The notes under the pieces were generated by a model. The model saw only the letters and a list, made by a program, of their open reading frames with translations, was not told the origin of the DNA and made no database searches. The position numbers were made by a program, and so were the translations under genes. This document shows, in pieces, positions 23,023 to 35,514 of a DNA stretch of 64,000 nucleotides (positions are counted from its first letter, which is position 1; each line of letters opens with the position of its first letter). The stretch spans positions 3,786,001-3,850,000 of the forward strand of contig BSYQ01000007.1 of NCBI GenBank assembly GCA_030272585.1. Reading direction: 5' to 3'. Source of the DNA: Bryopsis sp. KO-2023. Its lineage: Eukaryota; Chlorophyta; Ulvophyceae; Bryopsidales; Bryopsidaceae.

Positions 23023-25657
23023 TTATTCCTCTGGCGGGCATTCATCATTTGGGCAGGATCCGATGGGTTGATGGTCCAATGCATGGACATCGTTTTCGAC
23101 GTATCGTTTCCATACGGCCTGGAGCCTCTCCAGTTTGTCGGGATGGTAGTTGGCATGCACCGTCACGGGGATGTGATCAGCAAATCGAGATTCATATCTG
23201 ATTGTTTTGAACAGAACTTTCGTGTTGGCGAAATCGTAGATGTCCATCACACGCACCTGTAAAAGGAAAACACAAAATCCCCCGTTGAAAAGTCTTAAAG
23301 TTTTGAAGCGATACGCGTTCCGTAGATTTTTTGTTTGACAAATTGAGATATGTTGGATATTTGCCACGCAATTGAGATAAAAATGATACATATACAACTG
23401 TGTGTGCGGATTCAACAATCATATTTTCGTTTCTAATTTTTTCCCGATGCTCTTTTCATTCTTAAGTTTGACCTCATCTGGAAACACATACAAACCTCCA
23501 TTAATTTTAATTAGCCTTTTCTGTCTCACCGTGATGTGCGTCCCGTCGAAGTCGCCATGTGTGGGGAAAAAAATCTCCTCATTGTACACGGCTTGATCCC
23601 ATTCCATGGCCTTCATCAACCGGGCAGTGATTCTCTCCATCAAGTTGACAGTTCTCACATTCGGCCTCGTGTAGAACAGGCCAGAATTCAAAGTGAAAAT
23701 TCTCATTGTGTGGGCGTATTGAGCCCAACCCATGCTCTTGTCCCGGAAAACATCATCATATCCTGAACGTCATAGCCGGAAATCCATTCATTCATTCTTC
23801 TCTTCTTTTTTTTTTTTTTTTTTTTTTGGAGGGCATTGAGCTCAATGGATAGAGAAGGGGGCAGCTTCTTCACATGCAAATTGTGCCGCCTTGCTGGAAA
23901 TCCTACCCAAGGCTGTCGCTCTGTTTTTTAGTTCGATTTCTTTTTTTTTTTCATGGAACACTCAGCAGCATGTATCAAAAGAAAGCCGAAAAAAGCGAGG
24001 GGTGCTGCCCCCCAAAAGGATGCTAGTGAAACACCCCTGTTTGAATCCCTTTTTAAAAAGCAAGCCTACCGTATGCTGTGGGCGGATCATATCCGTCGCT
24101 CTGCCCCTCGATGTCCCTATCCCGGTACAAGTGATCGAAAGGATTTCGCACCACTAAAATATCCACATCGCTCAACAGAATGGAGTATCCTAGAACCAAG
24201 AAGTCCTGAATATCAAAAGAAAGAGTCGACACCAGCATTGGGCGGCATCACAACAACAACGGCCCGTCCGTTCACCGTAAGGAGTGCAAAAAATTAATCG
24301 TGATTCATGTCGTACCCGGACGAGTTGAAATTTCAGAGAAGACACTGCATGGCCATTTTCTGCCTTGTCGGCCACAGGGGCAGGTCTTGCTCTCCAACAA
24401 GGAACACCCAGCTTTTCCATTGACTTAGGCACCTTCACAAGCACAAAAGTATGTTCAAAAAAGTAATTCTAAGAAGCATGAATTCTCCCTGTTATCTGTC
24501 GAATCGCTATGCCGCGTATATTATTTCAACTAATTTTTTGAATTTCACTGCCCAAAAATGACTCCGTTATGACCATAACACTCTCCCTCTTGCGTGTCCC
24601 ATGAACTGGGAAGAAATCATTTATTGATTGTTGATTAATGGTCGCCCAGAAGATAACGTTTTAATCTTTTTTAGGTCCAAGCAATCAGAGCACAACTATG
24701 ATTTCGTAACGAGGTGCACAAGAACTGCTGCTGAAGCCCCCCCCTCCGAAATAATAATAAAAAAAAAACCCAAAGAAAAAGGCCACACTCATTCTGACTG
24801 TGTGAAGATTTGCTGTGATATAAAATATGCATGTTTCCGCTGATGGCGTAGGATGATGTGAACTTACGTCATGTCGCATATTATAAACGCTGAAACTACA
24901 TTTATTTTATAAGTCTAAACATAGTAAATATATGGTAAATACATAGTAAATATGATGTCTACATGCGAAAGCAATTTTGCACCGTGTATGTGTACATGTA
25001 CTCTATTGATAAACATCATAATTGACTTTAGAGCTAATTACAACATGCTTCTTTTTCCACATCCAAGTCGAGTCGTGGAGTTTTGGTTACCTCGTCGTCC
25101 ACTGCGATCACCATCATATTGGTAACGTTTGCCTGTCGAGCCCCATCTATCCAGAGCTTGAGCATCCCACTCTGGCCGTCGTCACTTATGAGGTTACGGT
25201 TGGAGACTGTGGCAAGCACCTCTTTGTTGATCGCGATGTCTGCCTGAGAGAGAGGAGCGCATGTTGGTCAGCACACTCTTTCGCATCTTGGCGTTGAAGC
25301 CGACACTCTGTGGGCATGTATGGCGAACCCGAATCCATAACACAGAATATGCATGGAGTAACCCCCGTTTTACAAAAAAAAAAAACTCACCAGTATTCTC
25401 TTTAGCTCGTCGTTGCCCGGTAGTGCCGATGTTGCCCCACCAAGGCCGGCGCCATCGTCGCGCAAGGTATCCGTGAACGCTTGACGCTGCTGAAGCGCCA
25501 GAGGTCGCGAAGACTGCGATTCGGAAGGGGGCGTAAGTAGGTGGAGCCCTCGCAACAAGTATCCAAGAACGAAGCACGCCGCGCAGGACGTCAAGACCGA
25601 CACGAAGGAATACCGTCCTCCCGGACGCATCCCCGCCACGCCACGGTACCTCCCCAT
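23023..25657 (-). CDS. GT77 arabinosyltransferase, RRA/XEG113-like (379 aa)
   Basis: Family members add beta-arabinofuranose to hydroxyproline-linked arabinose on extensin-type wall glycoproteins in the Golgi. Six exons: 25657-25391, 25243-25091, 24432-24316, 24205-24070, 23762-23530, 23256-23023. Phases agree throughout. It is a type II membrane protein: a short Arg-rich N-terminus, then an anchor, [18 protein letters not shown], and a Ser/Pro-rich stem. The catalytic region is clear: [50 protein letters not shown] with the DxD metal-binding residues at about 192-194, then [34 protein letters not shown] and [19 protein letters not shown]. These line up block for block with plant RRA proteins, including exact spacing across the exon 2/3 junction. 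The start could be Met10 instead of Met1. Acceptor specificity is inferred from the family. Confidence 0.92.
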
Positions 25658-26827
25658 CTTTTCAGCCCCACTGACGTTGTTGGCGCCTGTGTCTGCTCAA
25701 GAGAGAGGACGAAAGTGATTTGGCGAGGCTTACCTCGTGGGACGCTCTGAACCGCAATTTGATTGCCATTCTCTGCGTCCGTTTCTGGCGTTACTTCACG
25801 TCAGACTGAAAGAATCCAATGTGCACAATCGTGGAGGAGCGGCGTTCACTGTCACAGTTGTCCAGGGAGCTTTCTTTTGGGGGGGGGGGGGTCGTTGTTC
25901 TTACCTTGTTTACTCTGGCATTATGGGGGGTGATGGCCTCTTTTTGCTGTAATTGATTGATTGTCAGAGTCGGCAGTCGCAATATATAAATGTTGATGCA
26001 GAGTTAGATACAAACAAACAAACATCAATTACATCAGTTAGATACACAATTCCTTTTAAAATAAATGTTCTTTTCAAGGAGGAGAATAATGGTTGGATGT
26101 TCCACACCCAGGCTTTAAACAAGGAGCATTCGTAAAATCGACGAACTGCACTCAGTGGAATTTCTGGGTTCGATAGATTCTCACAAACTAAATTTTTGCA
26201 GGAATCACCAATCCGTGAAACTGGATCTGTGAATGCAGGTGACAAATCTGCACAAAAGCATTGTGGCATAATTTACACAATGCGATCATGAAGCACACCA
26301 GAAAAACATGTGCAGAAATCAATGCCCTTCCAACAGTGCTGGCCACGCTCGAAACATATCTTTCAAAACAACATTCCCGTGGAACAGACTAAAATTACAC
26401 GTGGTCATGTCGATGCTATCCTTTCTTTGTTCAGCGACGCATTTCTGTGAACAAACAAGAGCACCAATACCAAGCCGAAATATGACATCCCCCTGACCCA
26501 ACGCTTCCTGTGCTGGCTTGCCCCATTGTCGACAAGCCATTGCAGAGGAAAAAAAAATACATTCCTGCCGATTAATCAACAAAACCCTAAACTGTGTTCC
26601 AAATGAAATGCCAAGCCCATTTCACAGTTTTCTCCCTCTCTGTCATTATTTCTGTCTATTTTCAGTGTTGCGAATTCGCCTCAACTTTGCTGTGCTAGCC
26701 TATAGCATCTGGTCATCCAAGCACATCAGGAGATCGCTGCCCACCAGGATTCAAAACTGGGCCAGCAAAGCCACCATAACTTGGGGGGTGCAAATATAAG
26801 CACAACCCCCTCTGCATATGTGCTGTT
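25658..26827. other. Intergenic, gene-poor
   Basis: About 1.2 kb between the start of the GT77 gene and the 3' end of the LITAF gene. Open frames are short and unconvincing. It contains the first copy of a 32-bp dispersed repeat at 25933-25964. Confidence 0.45.
25933..25964 (+). repeat. Dispersed 32-bp repeat, copy 1
   Basis: Starts GATGGCCTCTTTTTGCTGTA and ends in ATTGATTGATTG. The same 32 bases occur in the same orientation at 62936-62967. Flanks differ except for further TTGATTG-like sequence. Confidence 0.85.
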
Positions 26828-27549
26828 TCAGAACAGCTTTGCCACAGCCACATGTGCATCGCAATTCGGGCAATAATGGTGTGTGTCCATCCCAGGCAAG
26901 AAATATAAAAGCCCAAGTGTGAGGATTCCAGCAAAGATGTTTCCTGTGCCCCTCTTCTTTCTGAAGATCCAATCCAATTCAATTCAGTTCAGTTGAGCTG
27001 CTTCCAGGGAGAAAAAGGATTGACCGAACATGTTACTATGCTGGAAATATATTCGAAAAAAAGCAAGAGGTAAGTGGAGGCCAATTATTCCAACAAACAT
27101 GAGTTGGGAATCTTCAGCTGCTCAAACTCGATCAGGTAATGTAATTTTTGGTTTGATTTGGTTCAAACTCGATCAGGTGACTGTCAGATGAAATTGGCAC
27201 AATTCCTCCGGAATGCACATACCGCATGTGGAATTATTAGATGTCGAATTCATTCGAGCGTTTTCCCGTGTCAGTCGAACCACATCGCGTCCAATCCTGT
27301 CAGGGTTTACCTTATGAGGGAAGGACCTCTGTAATTGCACTTTCCACAGCTCAAGTTGATGGGAGAATGACCAACGGTTGCCCCCAGAAACACTGGACCA
27401 TCCGCATCCCTCTCATATTCCAGCGGTGCGCTTCCGTCGAACACGAAAGCGGACTGGCCCTCCACTGGAGCGGCAGGCACTCCCGTTGCTGCGCCAACTG
27501 GCGGCGCGGAGGGATTCGCCTCGCTCTCCACGTTTTTCTCGATTCCCAT
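26828..27549 (-). CDS. LITAF-domain zinc-ribbon membrane protein (123 aa)
   Basis: LITAF (SIMPLE) domain proteins sit on the cytosolic face of endosomal and plasma membranes through a short hydrophobic insertion between two halves of a zinc ribbon; the plant member is GILP. Two exons: 27549-27311 and 26960-26828, donor ATAAG|GTAAAC, acceptor GGATCTTCAG, phase 2. The N-terminal half is Ala/Pro/Val-rich. The first zinc knuckle is SCGKCNYRGPSLI (Cys about 68 and 71), then a basic KKRGTG, the hydrophobic NIFAGILTLGLLYFLPG, and the second knuckle HHYCPNCDAHV (Cys about 110 and 113), close to the C-terminus. The hydrophobic insert is slightly shorter than usual. An acceptor (TTTTACCCCAG) lies in frame just upstream of the chosen ATG, so one or more 5' exons may be missing from this model. 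Confidence 0.8.
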
Positions 27550-28368
27550 TTGTATCAGCCTTTTCTTTTCCTTCTGTCTCTGGGGTAAAATTCTGCAGTG
27601 TTGCCTTTTGGGTTGGATGATGTTGGAAGATTCGATTAGCGTTGGTTTCGGAATGATTGGGGAAAGTGACGAGACCTTCCTTTCAGCTAGACTTGCGAAT
27701 TCTTTTCATGAGCGCTGCATGGGGAGAGAAGGAAACGGACAGCAGGTCGCGATGCAGTCAGGAAGTCAGTCCTTCGGCCCAGATAAGACGCATATGTGCC
27801 GACGTTTCCTTTGGCGGAGAGTTGCATGGACCACTTGCATCTGCTCTTTCTTCCAGCTGCATTGACGCACTTGCTCCACGTCTGAATTACTGCCACCGAA
27901 TTGAAATCGCATGAGTTGCCAGGGAAACGTCATATTGACCTTGCACGTCGTTCATCGTTACGGATTCAGGACAGGCTGGCTGGAAAGGCCGACAAATCAG
28001 CCAAGTCATCGCTGGAGATACCACTTGTACTTGGCGGCGACCACAAACCCCACTTAGTGAACCACGCTTAGTGAAGCGTCAAGACCTCAGCGATCGCTGG
28101 AGCGCGTCGTAGCACATCCGACCGGCAGACGGTTTCTGCCCCCCCCCGTTCGCTTGCGAGAAAAGTTCCGGCCATATGTTTAAACCCACTCAGATGCTTT
28201 GGGGGGGTTGGCGACTTGAGCGTCCAACCCAACCGGATTTGTTTTCGTTGTCCAGGTTGCCCTATGACTGGTGGTGAATCAACTGGACGAATCTGATGTC
28301 TCTCGGCCTCCGTCTATAAATATGGTTCCAGCTGCGAGTTCAGATGCTTCACATTGACAAGCACGGAA
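27550..28368. other. Divergent intergenic region
   Basis: Between the LITAF gene (-) and the secreted-protein gene (+). It may contain a 5' exon of the LITAF gene; a minus-strand ATG near 27956 begins MNDVQGQYDVSL, but I could not connect it in phase with a good donor. A G run sits at 28200-28206. Confidence 0.4.
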
Positions 28369-29608
28369 ATGACGGGTTTTACACTTGGGGCGTATGTGCT
28401 GGCCGTCTTAGTACTCCAGGAAGCCAATGCGCACGCTCTTCCCCACACAGATAGAAAGTTGTCCCCGGACTGGAATTCCCCTCTCAAGCGAATTTCACGG
28501 CCAGGTGTCGCACGACTGACCACGTATCCTCCAGTTCGCGCTCTTCAAAACGGAAGTCTCGAGCGCACTGAACAATTCTCTTTCGTGCAGGAAGTTTGCT
28601 GCGTAGCTATGAGATGGACAACTACGTTTACTGCTCTAACAGGTATTGCGCTTACGTCGTAAACATGTGCCACAAGGGGGTCGCCGCAATGGTCCGGTCG
28701 AAGATTGGCGAGGTGTGCACCGGTTTCAGCGCTCCGCTTCATCCACAATGGTTCGGACATAGTGGATGGACGGGAGCGATTAACATTGTACTGTAGGCTA
28801 ACTACAGGATAAATTTGCTGGATGGAAATCGTCTCGCCAGACGCAAAATTTGCAGTTAACATGCACCACAAATGAGTGGAAAGAAGTAAAAAAACCCACC
28901 AGGGTTGCAGAATCCTTCCAGCAAATTGCTCAGTGGTTTTCGGAGATATTTATGAGGATTTGTATATCTCAGTATTTTTTTATTTTTTTTTGTTCAAGGT
29001 AAACAAATAGATATATATGTATAGAGACATATATTTTTTTTCTTTTTGTTTTTCAGGGTGCTGAAATGGCCAATCATGTTATGACTGTTTCGCCTGGATC
29101 GATGGTCAAAGTGATGGACTCGGACTCCCCAGAGTTTTATTTGAAAGCTTATTCTTACCAAGATACTGCAAAGGATCATTGGCCGACATTTGAAATGTCC
29201 GGCCGGAAAATCTACATGCCATTTGAGTACAGGAGGTCCAAGGAATACAACCTGCTTTTCTGGAGATTTGTAAGTGTTGCATCATCCTTCTTCAGGGGTT
29301 GGGGAACGATTTTTTTTTTTTTTTCTGAAGTGGGCATATTGACTGTAATATAACTGAGATAATGTACTGCAAAAACAAGCCTGATTGAGTCCCCCGAATC
29401 TGATCTGTATTTTCTTCATTGCTATGCTTCGTGTTATTTTCGAAAACACGAAAATTTGGCATGTTGAAGGAAAAAAAAGGGGGTTGCCTGGCATTCAAAT
29501 ATTTCTGTGCCAATCGAGATGGACTGTGGATGTTATGGGTTTTTTTTTTTGCAGGAACTCCACAATGGATATCCAAGCGAAGTGGAGCTGAACTGTTCAC
29601 ACTATTAG
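28369..29608 (+). CDS. Unrecognised secreted protein (174 aa)
   Basis: Four exons: 28369-28504, 28591-28712, 29057-29269, 29555-29608. Acceptors are good (TTTCGTGCAG, TTTTTCAG, TTTTTTGCAG), the third donor is strong (TTT|GTAAGT), and the first two donors (GTGTCG, GTGTGC) are weak. Phases agree (1, 0, 0), giving 525 bases. The protein begins with a signal peptide, MTGFTLGAYVLAVLVLQEANA, followed by a polar segment, a cysteine-containing stretch (YVYCSNRYCAYVVNMCHKG) and an aromatic-rich domain (SPEFYLKAYSYQDTAKDH and YMPFEYRRSKEYNLLFWRF). It ends ELHNGYPSEVELNCSHY. Five mature cysteines are visible. I recognise no family. It is probably secretory, extracellular or vacuolar; the function is unknown. 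Confidence 0.55.
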
Positions 29609-30311
29609 GAGTCGCTTCTTTCGGTCAATTCTTGGGTGGTGGGGGGAGGGGGAGTTTTGAAAGCCTGGAAACCCACAGGGAGCTCAGCGACCTCGGGGGA
29701 TTTGTTTTTCCCCACAATATTCAACAGCATTGCAAGACGCCTTGTTTCGATTCTAGTCCTTTCCAAGAATGTGTTAGGAGTATCGTTTACCAATAACAAG
29801 ATGATGAGTTTCCGCTGGTGTTAATTTTTTTTTCATATGAACAAAGAGAACAGATTGGAGGAGCAGCTGGAAAAAGCATGTGGGTTCAGTTTCTGTAACA
29901 AAAAAAGAGAGATTTGTCCGAACTCTTCAGTGGAAAAAAACAATATGCACACCAGAAGCACAGGATTCGAAAAACACGATTGGGATGAACCGACGTCCAT
30001 CATTTTACTGCTGCAGTGGCCACGGCCGCTCTGCAAATAGCGTGAAGGATTTGGTGGGGTCGGGGTTTGACACAGGATGTGCAACGCTGACAGCGGGTGG
30101 GGCACTCGAAGATATGAGCGATTAACGCTCGGTCCCGCATGTGAGAAGCGTTTCAACAGAGGGCGTCCAAACTGACGGGTCGTGTCGTAAGAACTCGGAC
30201 GAACACGATCGTCCAAGGCACCAGCTTGTGGCGTGGAAGAGCTGTGTGGGTTTCTGACGTCGGCGTACCTCGGAACCCCCCCCCAGCCCCATCACCGCTT
30301 GGCTTGGGGTC
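29609..30311. other. Intergenic, no gene recognised
   Basis: Between two + genes. It is GC-richer toward 30100-30300. Short open frames on both strands lack family resemblance. The promoter of the 603-aa gene is expected here. Confidence 0.4.
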
Positions 30312-33300
30312 ATGTATGCAAGGATTATTTCGACAGCATCCACAGCCTCGTCAGTTCCACCCACCCACCCTCTGCACCTCACATTCCCCCCGTCTTATTG
30401 GTCGAGATCCACCGCAAAGGCGTCTGCCCTGTTCTTCACTCGTGCCCCAACGGAGGTCGCTGAGGTCGTCGCATGGTTTCGTTGCTCGCTCGTGGGGATG
30501 AATCTGAATGTCACAGTGGATCAGCTCATCGAATGCTGCGTAACACAGAGCGTTCAGGTAAACCGACGCACTCGCCGTAGCGAGTCCCTTGTGCACGATA
30601 TAATCCCTAACCCAGGGGAACCAGCAGGTCGTTCGCAAATGCGGATACGATTCTTGCTTGATTGAAGCAACCTTAACTTTGGCGAGAAGTACCACATGGG
30701 GTCCCCCCCGCCGCCTGATCTCGGATTTGATGTGTTGGGGTTGGCACCATCAGCCTCGTCGACTCCAGCCCCAAGAACGGAAAAGGGTCTTTATCGCGAG
30801 CTCTGCCCTCCCGCCAGGAAAAGACATACAAACAGTGCAGATAACGTCTTGACCTTGAGATGGTCGGCTCGCGAAATGGCGTGATTTACGCCAGAACTGG
30901 GCGCTGGGTGTTTACGACGGATTGCGATCCACAGAGAGAAAGAGGCACCCGCTCTACCCCGCTGGATTGACGAAAATTGGATCGTTGTTGTGCGGACTGA
31001 TAAATAAATTCTGTGGTGTGGGCAGGCGGAGGAGGGTGTTCGTCATTCGAATCCTGACAAGCTAGGATCTCCGACAGCGAGCGAGGCTTTTTCCACCCCC
31101 AAACTTGCGGGCCAATCTCAGCCCAACGTTTATCGAGGAGGACCTATTGCAGCCAAGGTGCAAGAGAATGGTATTAGTAATGAGAGAACTGGCCGCCCCA
31201 ACTATCCAGTAGAGGGAAGCCAGGAGCTGGAGAAGCAGTACGAGCATCCGAAAGGATTAAAGGAAGATTGGACGAGCATTTTCCAGCAGGGAACACACGA
31301 AAACAGGGTTTCTAGGGACAGGAAAACCACAGCAACCAATGTGGCAAAAACAGAGAAAGGCGTTTCTTCTCCAATCACCAAATTCAAGCCAGAAACCCCC
31401 CCTGCCCCTGCATCGCCAGAGAAAGACATGACTCTCAAGGATACCAGTTTGCTGGACGGCTATGAGATCGACACCGGAGAATTTGCTAAAGGAAAATGTG
31501 GTGGGGCGGAGGCCGTCCCGATGCTGGACATCTTTCGAGCGAAAAATGAGAATGGCGTTCCTGCCCAGAAAGTGGGGCTGAGGAGGGTTGGCTCGACCAG
31601 AAAATTGAACTATTTGAAATCTTTGGAGGTGAAGGACAGGAAGCTGGAGGTCTTGGCCAGGAAATACAGGGATGGGTGTGCGTTAGTGAGAGGGAGGGAA
31701 GGGAAGACTCTGAAAGCTTCTTGGATTTTGGGGGCGATTCGATCGCTGCTGCGATCGGAAAGAGAGGAGAGAGTGAAGGATGTAAACTACATGAGAGGGA
31801 AACCACCTTTGCCCAGAAAGAGAATCTCCCAAGTCCAAGGTGCAACCTGCTGTGTTTTTGGCTGTATTTAACTATATCTATAGGTGAAAATGTGGATCCA
31901 CATTGACAAGACATTTCCGGAAATGTCTTGTGTTTTCTCAGAAATTCTTTTGTTCCTAAAACATGAAAAATAGAAAAAGGGTTATTTTTTTTTCTTCTCA
32001 TTCTGTTGTGGATTTGCGTCAGTCTCTGTCGATGTTCGAGGCAAAAAGGAGCTGAACAAAATCAACCATGTCAAATGCAAGGATTCCCCCAAAACCGACC
32101 TCGATTCCAGTCAGGCTGGGGGACCTGAGCACCGCAATGTTGGGAAGGTCAGTGGGGTCTATCTTTTTTTTTCTTTTTTGAAAATCAGGGGGCATCTTTA
32201 TGTGGATTGATGGGGAAAAGACATGCAATTCAAAAACCCTGCCAGTTTCCCCTCTGTTCATGGCATTTTGTCCTCACTGAATAGAAATCACACCCTCCCC
32301 CCCCCAAAAAAAAAAATAAATAAATAAAAAGTTATTGCCAGGAGGTGCTGAGACATATTTGCCATTGTTTCGTTTCTGAGTGTATATAATTATTTTATTG
32401 TTCTTGTGTTTTTTTGTTTTTTTTTCTGTTTTTGCACAGGTGAATGAGCCTCAAAATATTTCTGTGGAGCCGTCACTGACCGACTCCAGCAGAAGGGAAA
32501 TGCTTACTGCACTTCGACAAAGATTATCCAAGCAGGTTGAAAAAAAAAAATAAAACTATTTTTTTTCCTTTCTAAACTTTGTTTTTTTATTTCTCGTGAT
32601 ATTTCCTCAAACTCTGTGAAAGAATGGTTATTCTTTTTCCAACGCTATTTTTTCATTCTCGCTTCCCTTTTTGGAAAACAGTATAAAGACAGGAATATTT
32701 TAAAAACGGGGTTGTTATTTTTCCTGAGAAAGAAAAGAGATGGTATGTGTGGGGGTCGATCCCTGAAAGAAGCATGTGTTCAAATATGTGCAGCAACTGA
32801 GAAAATCGATCGATGGTGCTCTGGATGAAACGAACCAGTCTGTGGAGATCGAACCCGCTGGCTACCAGGTAGCTCCTATTGAATATTTTTTTTAATGGGA
32901 TGGGGGATTCTTAATGCAATATCTGCACAAATTCTGTACATTTTTTCGCTCGCTTTCTTGAACGAGGAAAATATGAGGCCACAGAGGAAAGTTCCAGAGG
33001 GAAAAAAAAAAACAGAAAAAAAACAAACAGATCCGGGTGCATGACGTCATGTTTTGATCCTGAAAACCCAATGATAAAAGAATTAACAGCTTGTTGTAGT
33101 CATCGGGCTTCATATTTGAGGCCAAAAAATTCCTGTGGGTTTTCTTTTCTTTTTATTTCTGGAGGCCTTTTCGCCATGGAGGTTCGGATTGCCCCAACCT
33201 TCCTAGCCCAGAGGATGACCTCCCTTACACGAAACCTAAAACAGAACAATGATTTCTTCATCCTTTTCTTCAACTGATTCTTAAATCCTTTCTTACTCTT

Positions 33301-33777
33301 TTTTTTTTGTGCGTCTTGCAGAATCCCGTCCTCACCACAAGCATCGGTCGGGCCCGTAGGAGCATGGAGGAGGAGAAAAACTGGTTTTCCCTCAAGTTCA
33401 GCCCAGCAGCTCTCACCTCAGCCAGTGCTTCGACCAGAGCTTTCGCCCAACCCTCCAAACGCAGCAACGCAATGCACCGAACAAATGCCCTTCACAACAA
33501 TCCCTACCGAAACGGCCGTGCCTCCTTCGAATCTGGCATGCAGATTCCATCCACCTCGAAAGGGGGGGGTGTTTGTCTTGGTCCAGATGAAGGCCTGGTG
33601 GGAGCTGGCAGGAGGAAGAGTTTTGCCGAGGCGAGGTCTGGTGGGGAGGGGATGGCTTCTGTGAGCAAAGCGCGTTTGTTGAGGAAAGCCACCAATGGAA
33701 GGGCTAGGGAGGGAGAGATCATGGGGCGCCGACATGATACCGACTTTTTGAAACTTCTTCGGACCAAATATGGATGA
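30312..33777 (+). CDS. Unrecognised basic, mostly disordered protein (603 aa)
   Basis: Six exons: 30312-30557, 31026-31839, 32023-32147, 32440-32535, 32794-32868, 33322-33777. The first donor (TTCAG|GTAAAC) and most acceptors are strong. Phases agree (0, 1, 0, 0, 0), giving 1812 bases. The N-terminal exon encodes the only obviously folded stretch, VAEVVAWFRCSLVGMNLNV followed by TVDQLIECCVTQSVQ, which looks like two amphipathic helices. The rest is Lys/Arg/Ser/Pro-rich: YEIDTGEFAKGKCGGAEAVP, LNYLKSLEVKDRKLEVLARK, REMLTALRQRLSKQ, and a C-terminal exon with WFSLKFSPAALTSASAS and a final DTDFLKLLRTKYG. Within exon 2 (31676-31850) a second frame is also open and encodes SFLDFGGDSIAAAIGKRG; a sequencing frameshift there cannot be excluded. 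I recognise no family. A nuclear or cytoskeletal scaffold is possible. Confidence 0.55.
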
Positions 33778-35514
33778 TGGAGAGAAAAATTACAGAAGAC
33801 CTAATGAAAATACGCACATGTAAGTGCGAGGCGCTTGCAGTTGTTGGGCACTAATAATTGTGATTTTTTCGATGGGGAAAAGAATCGCTAATTAGAAAAA
33901 AAACATCCATCGAACTATTTCTGCTGCACTGATGGAAAGAGAGATGAGTGATTTTTTGCTAAATTTTTTTGTTTTGACTTAGGTCAGGAAGGGCGAGCTT
34001 TCTACATAGCAGCTGGAGTTTTGGATTTTTGATTTCTTGCCGGGCTTGCTGGGGTGCAACTCTCGTAAACAGGCATCATCGTAAAGTTTTAAGGGAATAG
34101 TTTGTTCTTAGATGTTGTTTTTGTTTTAGGATCTTATTATGTTTTTAGGATCTGATTTTGTCGATAATACCAAAGGGGAAAAAAAAAAAAAAAGTTTGTG
34201 AGTGAGAGAGAGAGAGAGAGGAAAGGACCTAATGAGGAGACCATGTGATTATTAATTATTGATTTGCATCACAAAGTCAAATTTTCTATGACATTTTTTT
34301 TTTTTTCATATTCCCCTCCCCTTGTGTTTTAAAGTGCATTTCTTTTTCTTTTCTTTTCTTTTTTTTTTCCTTTTTTTTTTTGCCACAGGGAGCAAGGGAC
34401 GATAACCCAAAAAAAAAATGTTTTTTTTTCTTTCTTTCTGTTGGTGGTTCAACAATTTTCTGAATGAGTATGACGGATAATGATTGCTATTGATTGCTAT
34501 TGATTGATTTACCTTTGCATGAGAATGTTGTCAAAATTTTCTTGCTGTTTTTTTTCTTGGGAGAGTTTCCATAATCGAGTCAAATTTTTGTGAGCTGATT
34601 TTTTGCACCTGTGGTGTTTCTTAAAAACAATTTCCAAGAGGAAGAAACCTTTCTCTGTACTGACATATTCGCTAATGTGCAATACGACAATACCAATTTA
34701 ATGATTCCGCCACCTGGAATTGTTTTCAACAAAATCAATGGAAATTATGAACCTGCCAGGATGGTTATGGGGATTTTTTCTTAAAAAATAATAAAAACGC
34801 CTTCAGTGTGACGTTGGAGAAATTTTTGAATGCAAAAAGAGATATCATTGCTTTCGAATGAGCGGTCAAAAGACAAATTTTTGCAAACCGCTTTTGTGTG
34901 TCATGATTATTTATCATTTCCCCAAGAAGGCCCAGATCTATTGTCAAATTTTACAACAAATATCAAATAATAACAACGGCGGTTCAAACAATTCTGCCTC
35001 TGAATTAAAAAAAAAGTAAAAAAACATACAATAAATAATGTACTCCTGACCATCCGAGAATGCAAGAATCCCGACGGAACAATTTCATCCCAGTGTGCAT
35101 AGGTCTCTATCCCAAAGGCAAACAAAGTAGAAACTGATTCTAAAACCTCCAGAAAGAAAAAAATTGAGCAGAAATGCACCAGCAATCCAGAAAAAATTGC
35201 TTTCAGAATCGTTTATCCATATACGTTATGACTCAAAGCCACATTGCCAAATCAACTAATAAAATCAAACCACAACACCAAATAATTCAACACTATTTAC
35301 GTGATCCTTTTGTTGTAAGCCTCTTTTGCATTAAAAATTCTAATCATCCTGCTCTTTTTTTTTGGCCCCCGTCAACAAACCCCTAACGGAAATTCTGGTG
35401 CCCTTTTAAAGTTGAACCTTGCAATACTTCCAATAGGATTGACCAGAAGCCAACATCCCATGCTTCGATCGGCACCAGAATAAGAAACAAATAAAATGCG
35501 GCAGACCCCCATTT
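33778..35514. other. Convergent intergenic region, AT-rich
   Basis: About 1.7 kb between the stop of the 603-aa gene and the stop of the transporter. It is T- and A-rich, with a GA microsatellite near 34203-34220 and a repeated GATTGCTATT near 34480-34510. It presumably holds both 3' UTRs. No coding region is supported. Confidence 0.55.

Noticed and set aside
30696..30845. Alternative first exon MGSPPPPDLGFDVLGLAPSA for the 603-aa gene
   Set aside because: In phase with exon 2, but its donor (GTCTTG) is poor, while the exon ending at 30557 has a strong GTAAAC donor and a more protein-like sequence.
31676..31906. Alternative frame with SFLDFGGDSIAAAIG as a separate exon
   Set aside because: The only phase-1 donor that joins it to the next exon follows a hydrophobic run unlike the rest of the protein, and no acceptor exists to enter the frame. 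The simpler single-frame model was kept; the doubt is reported.
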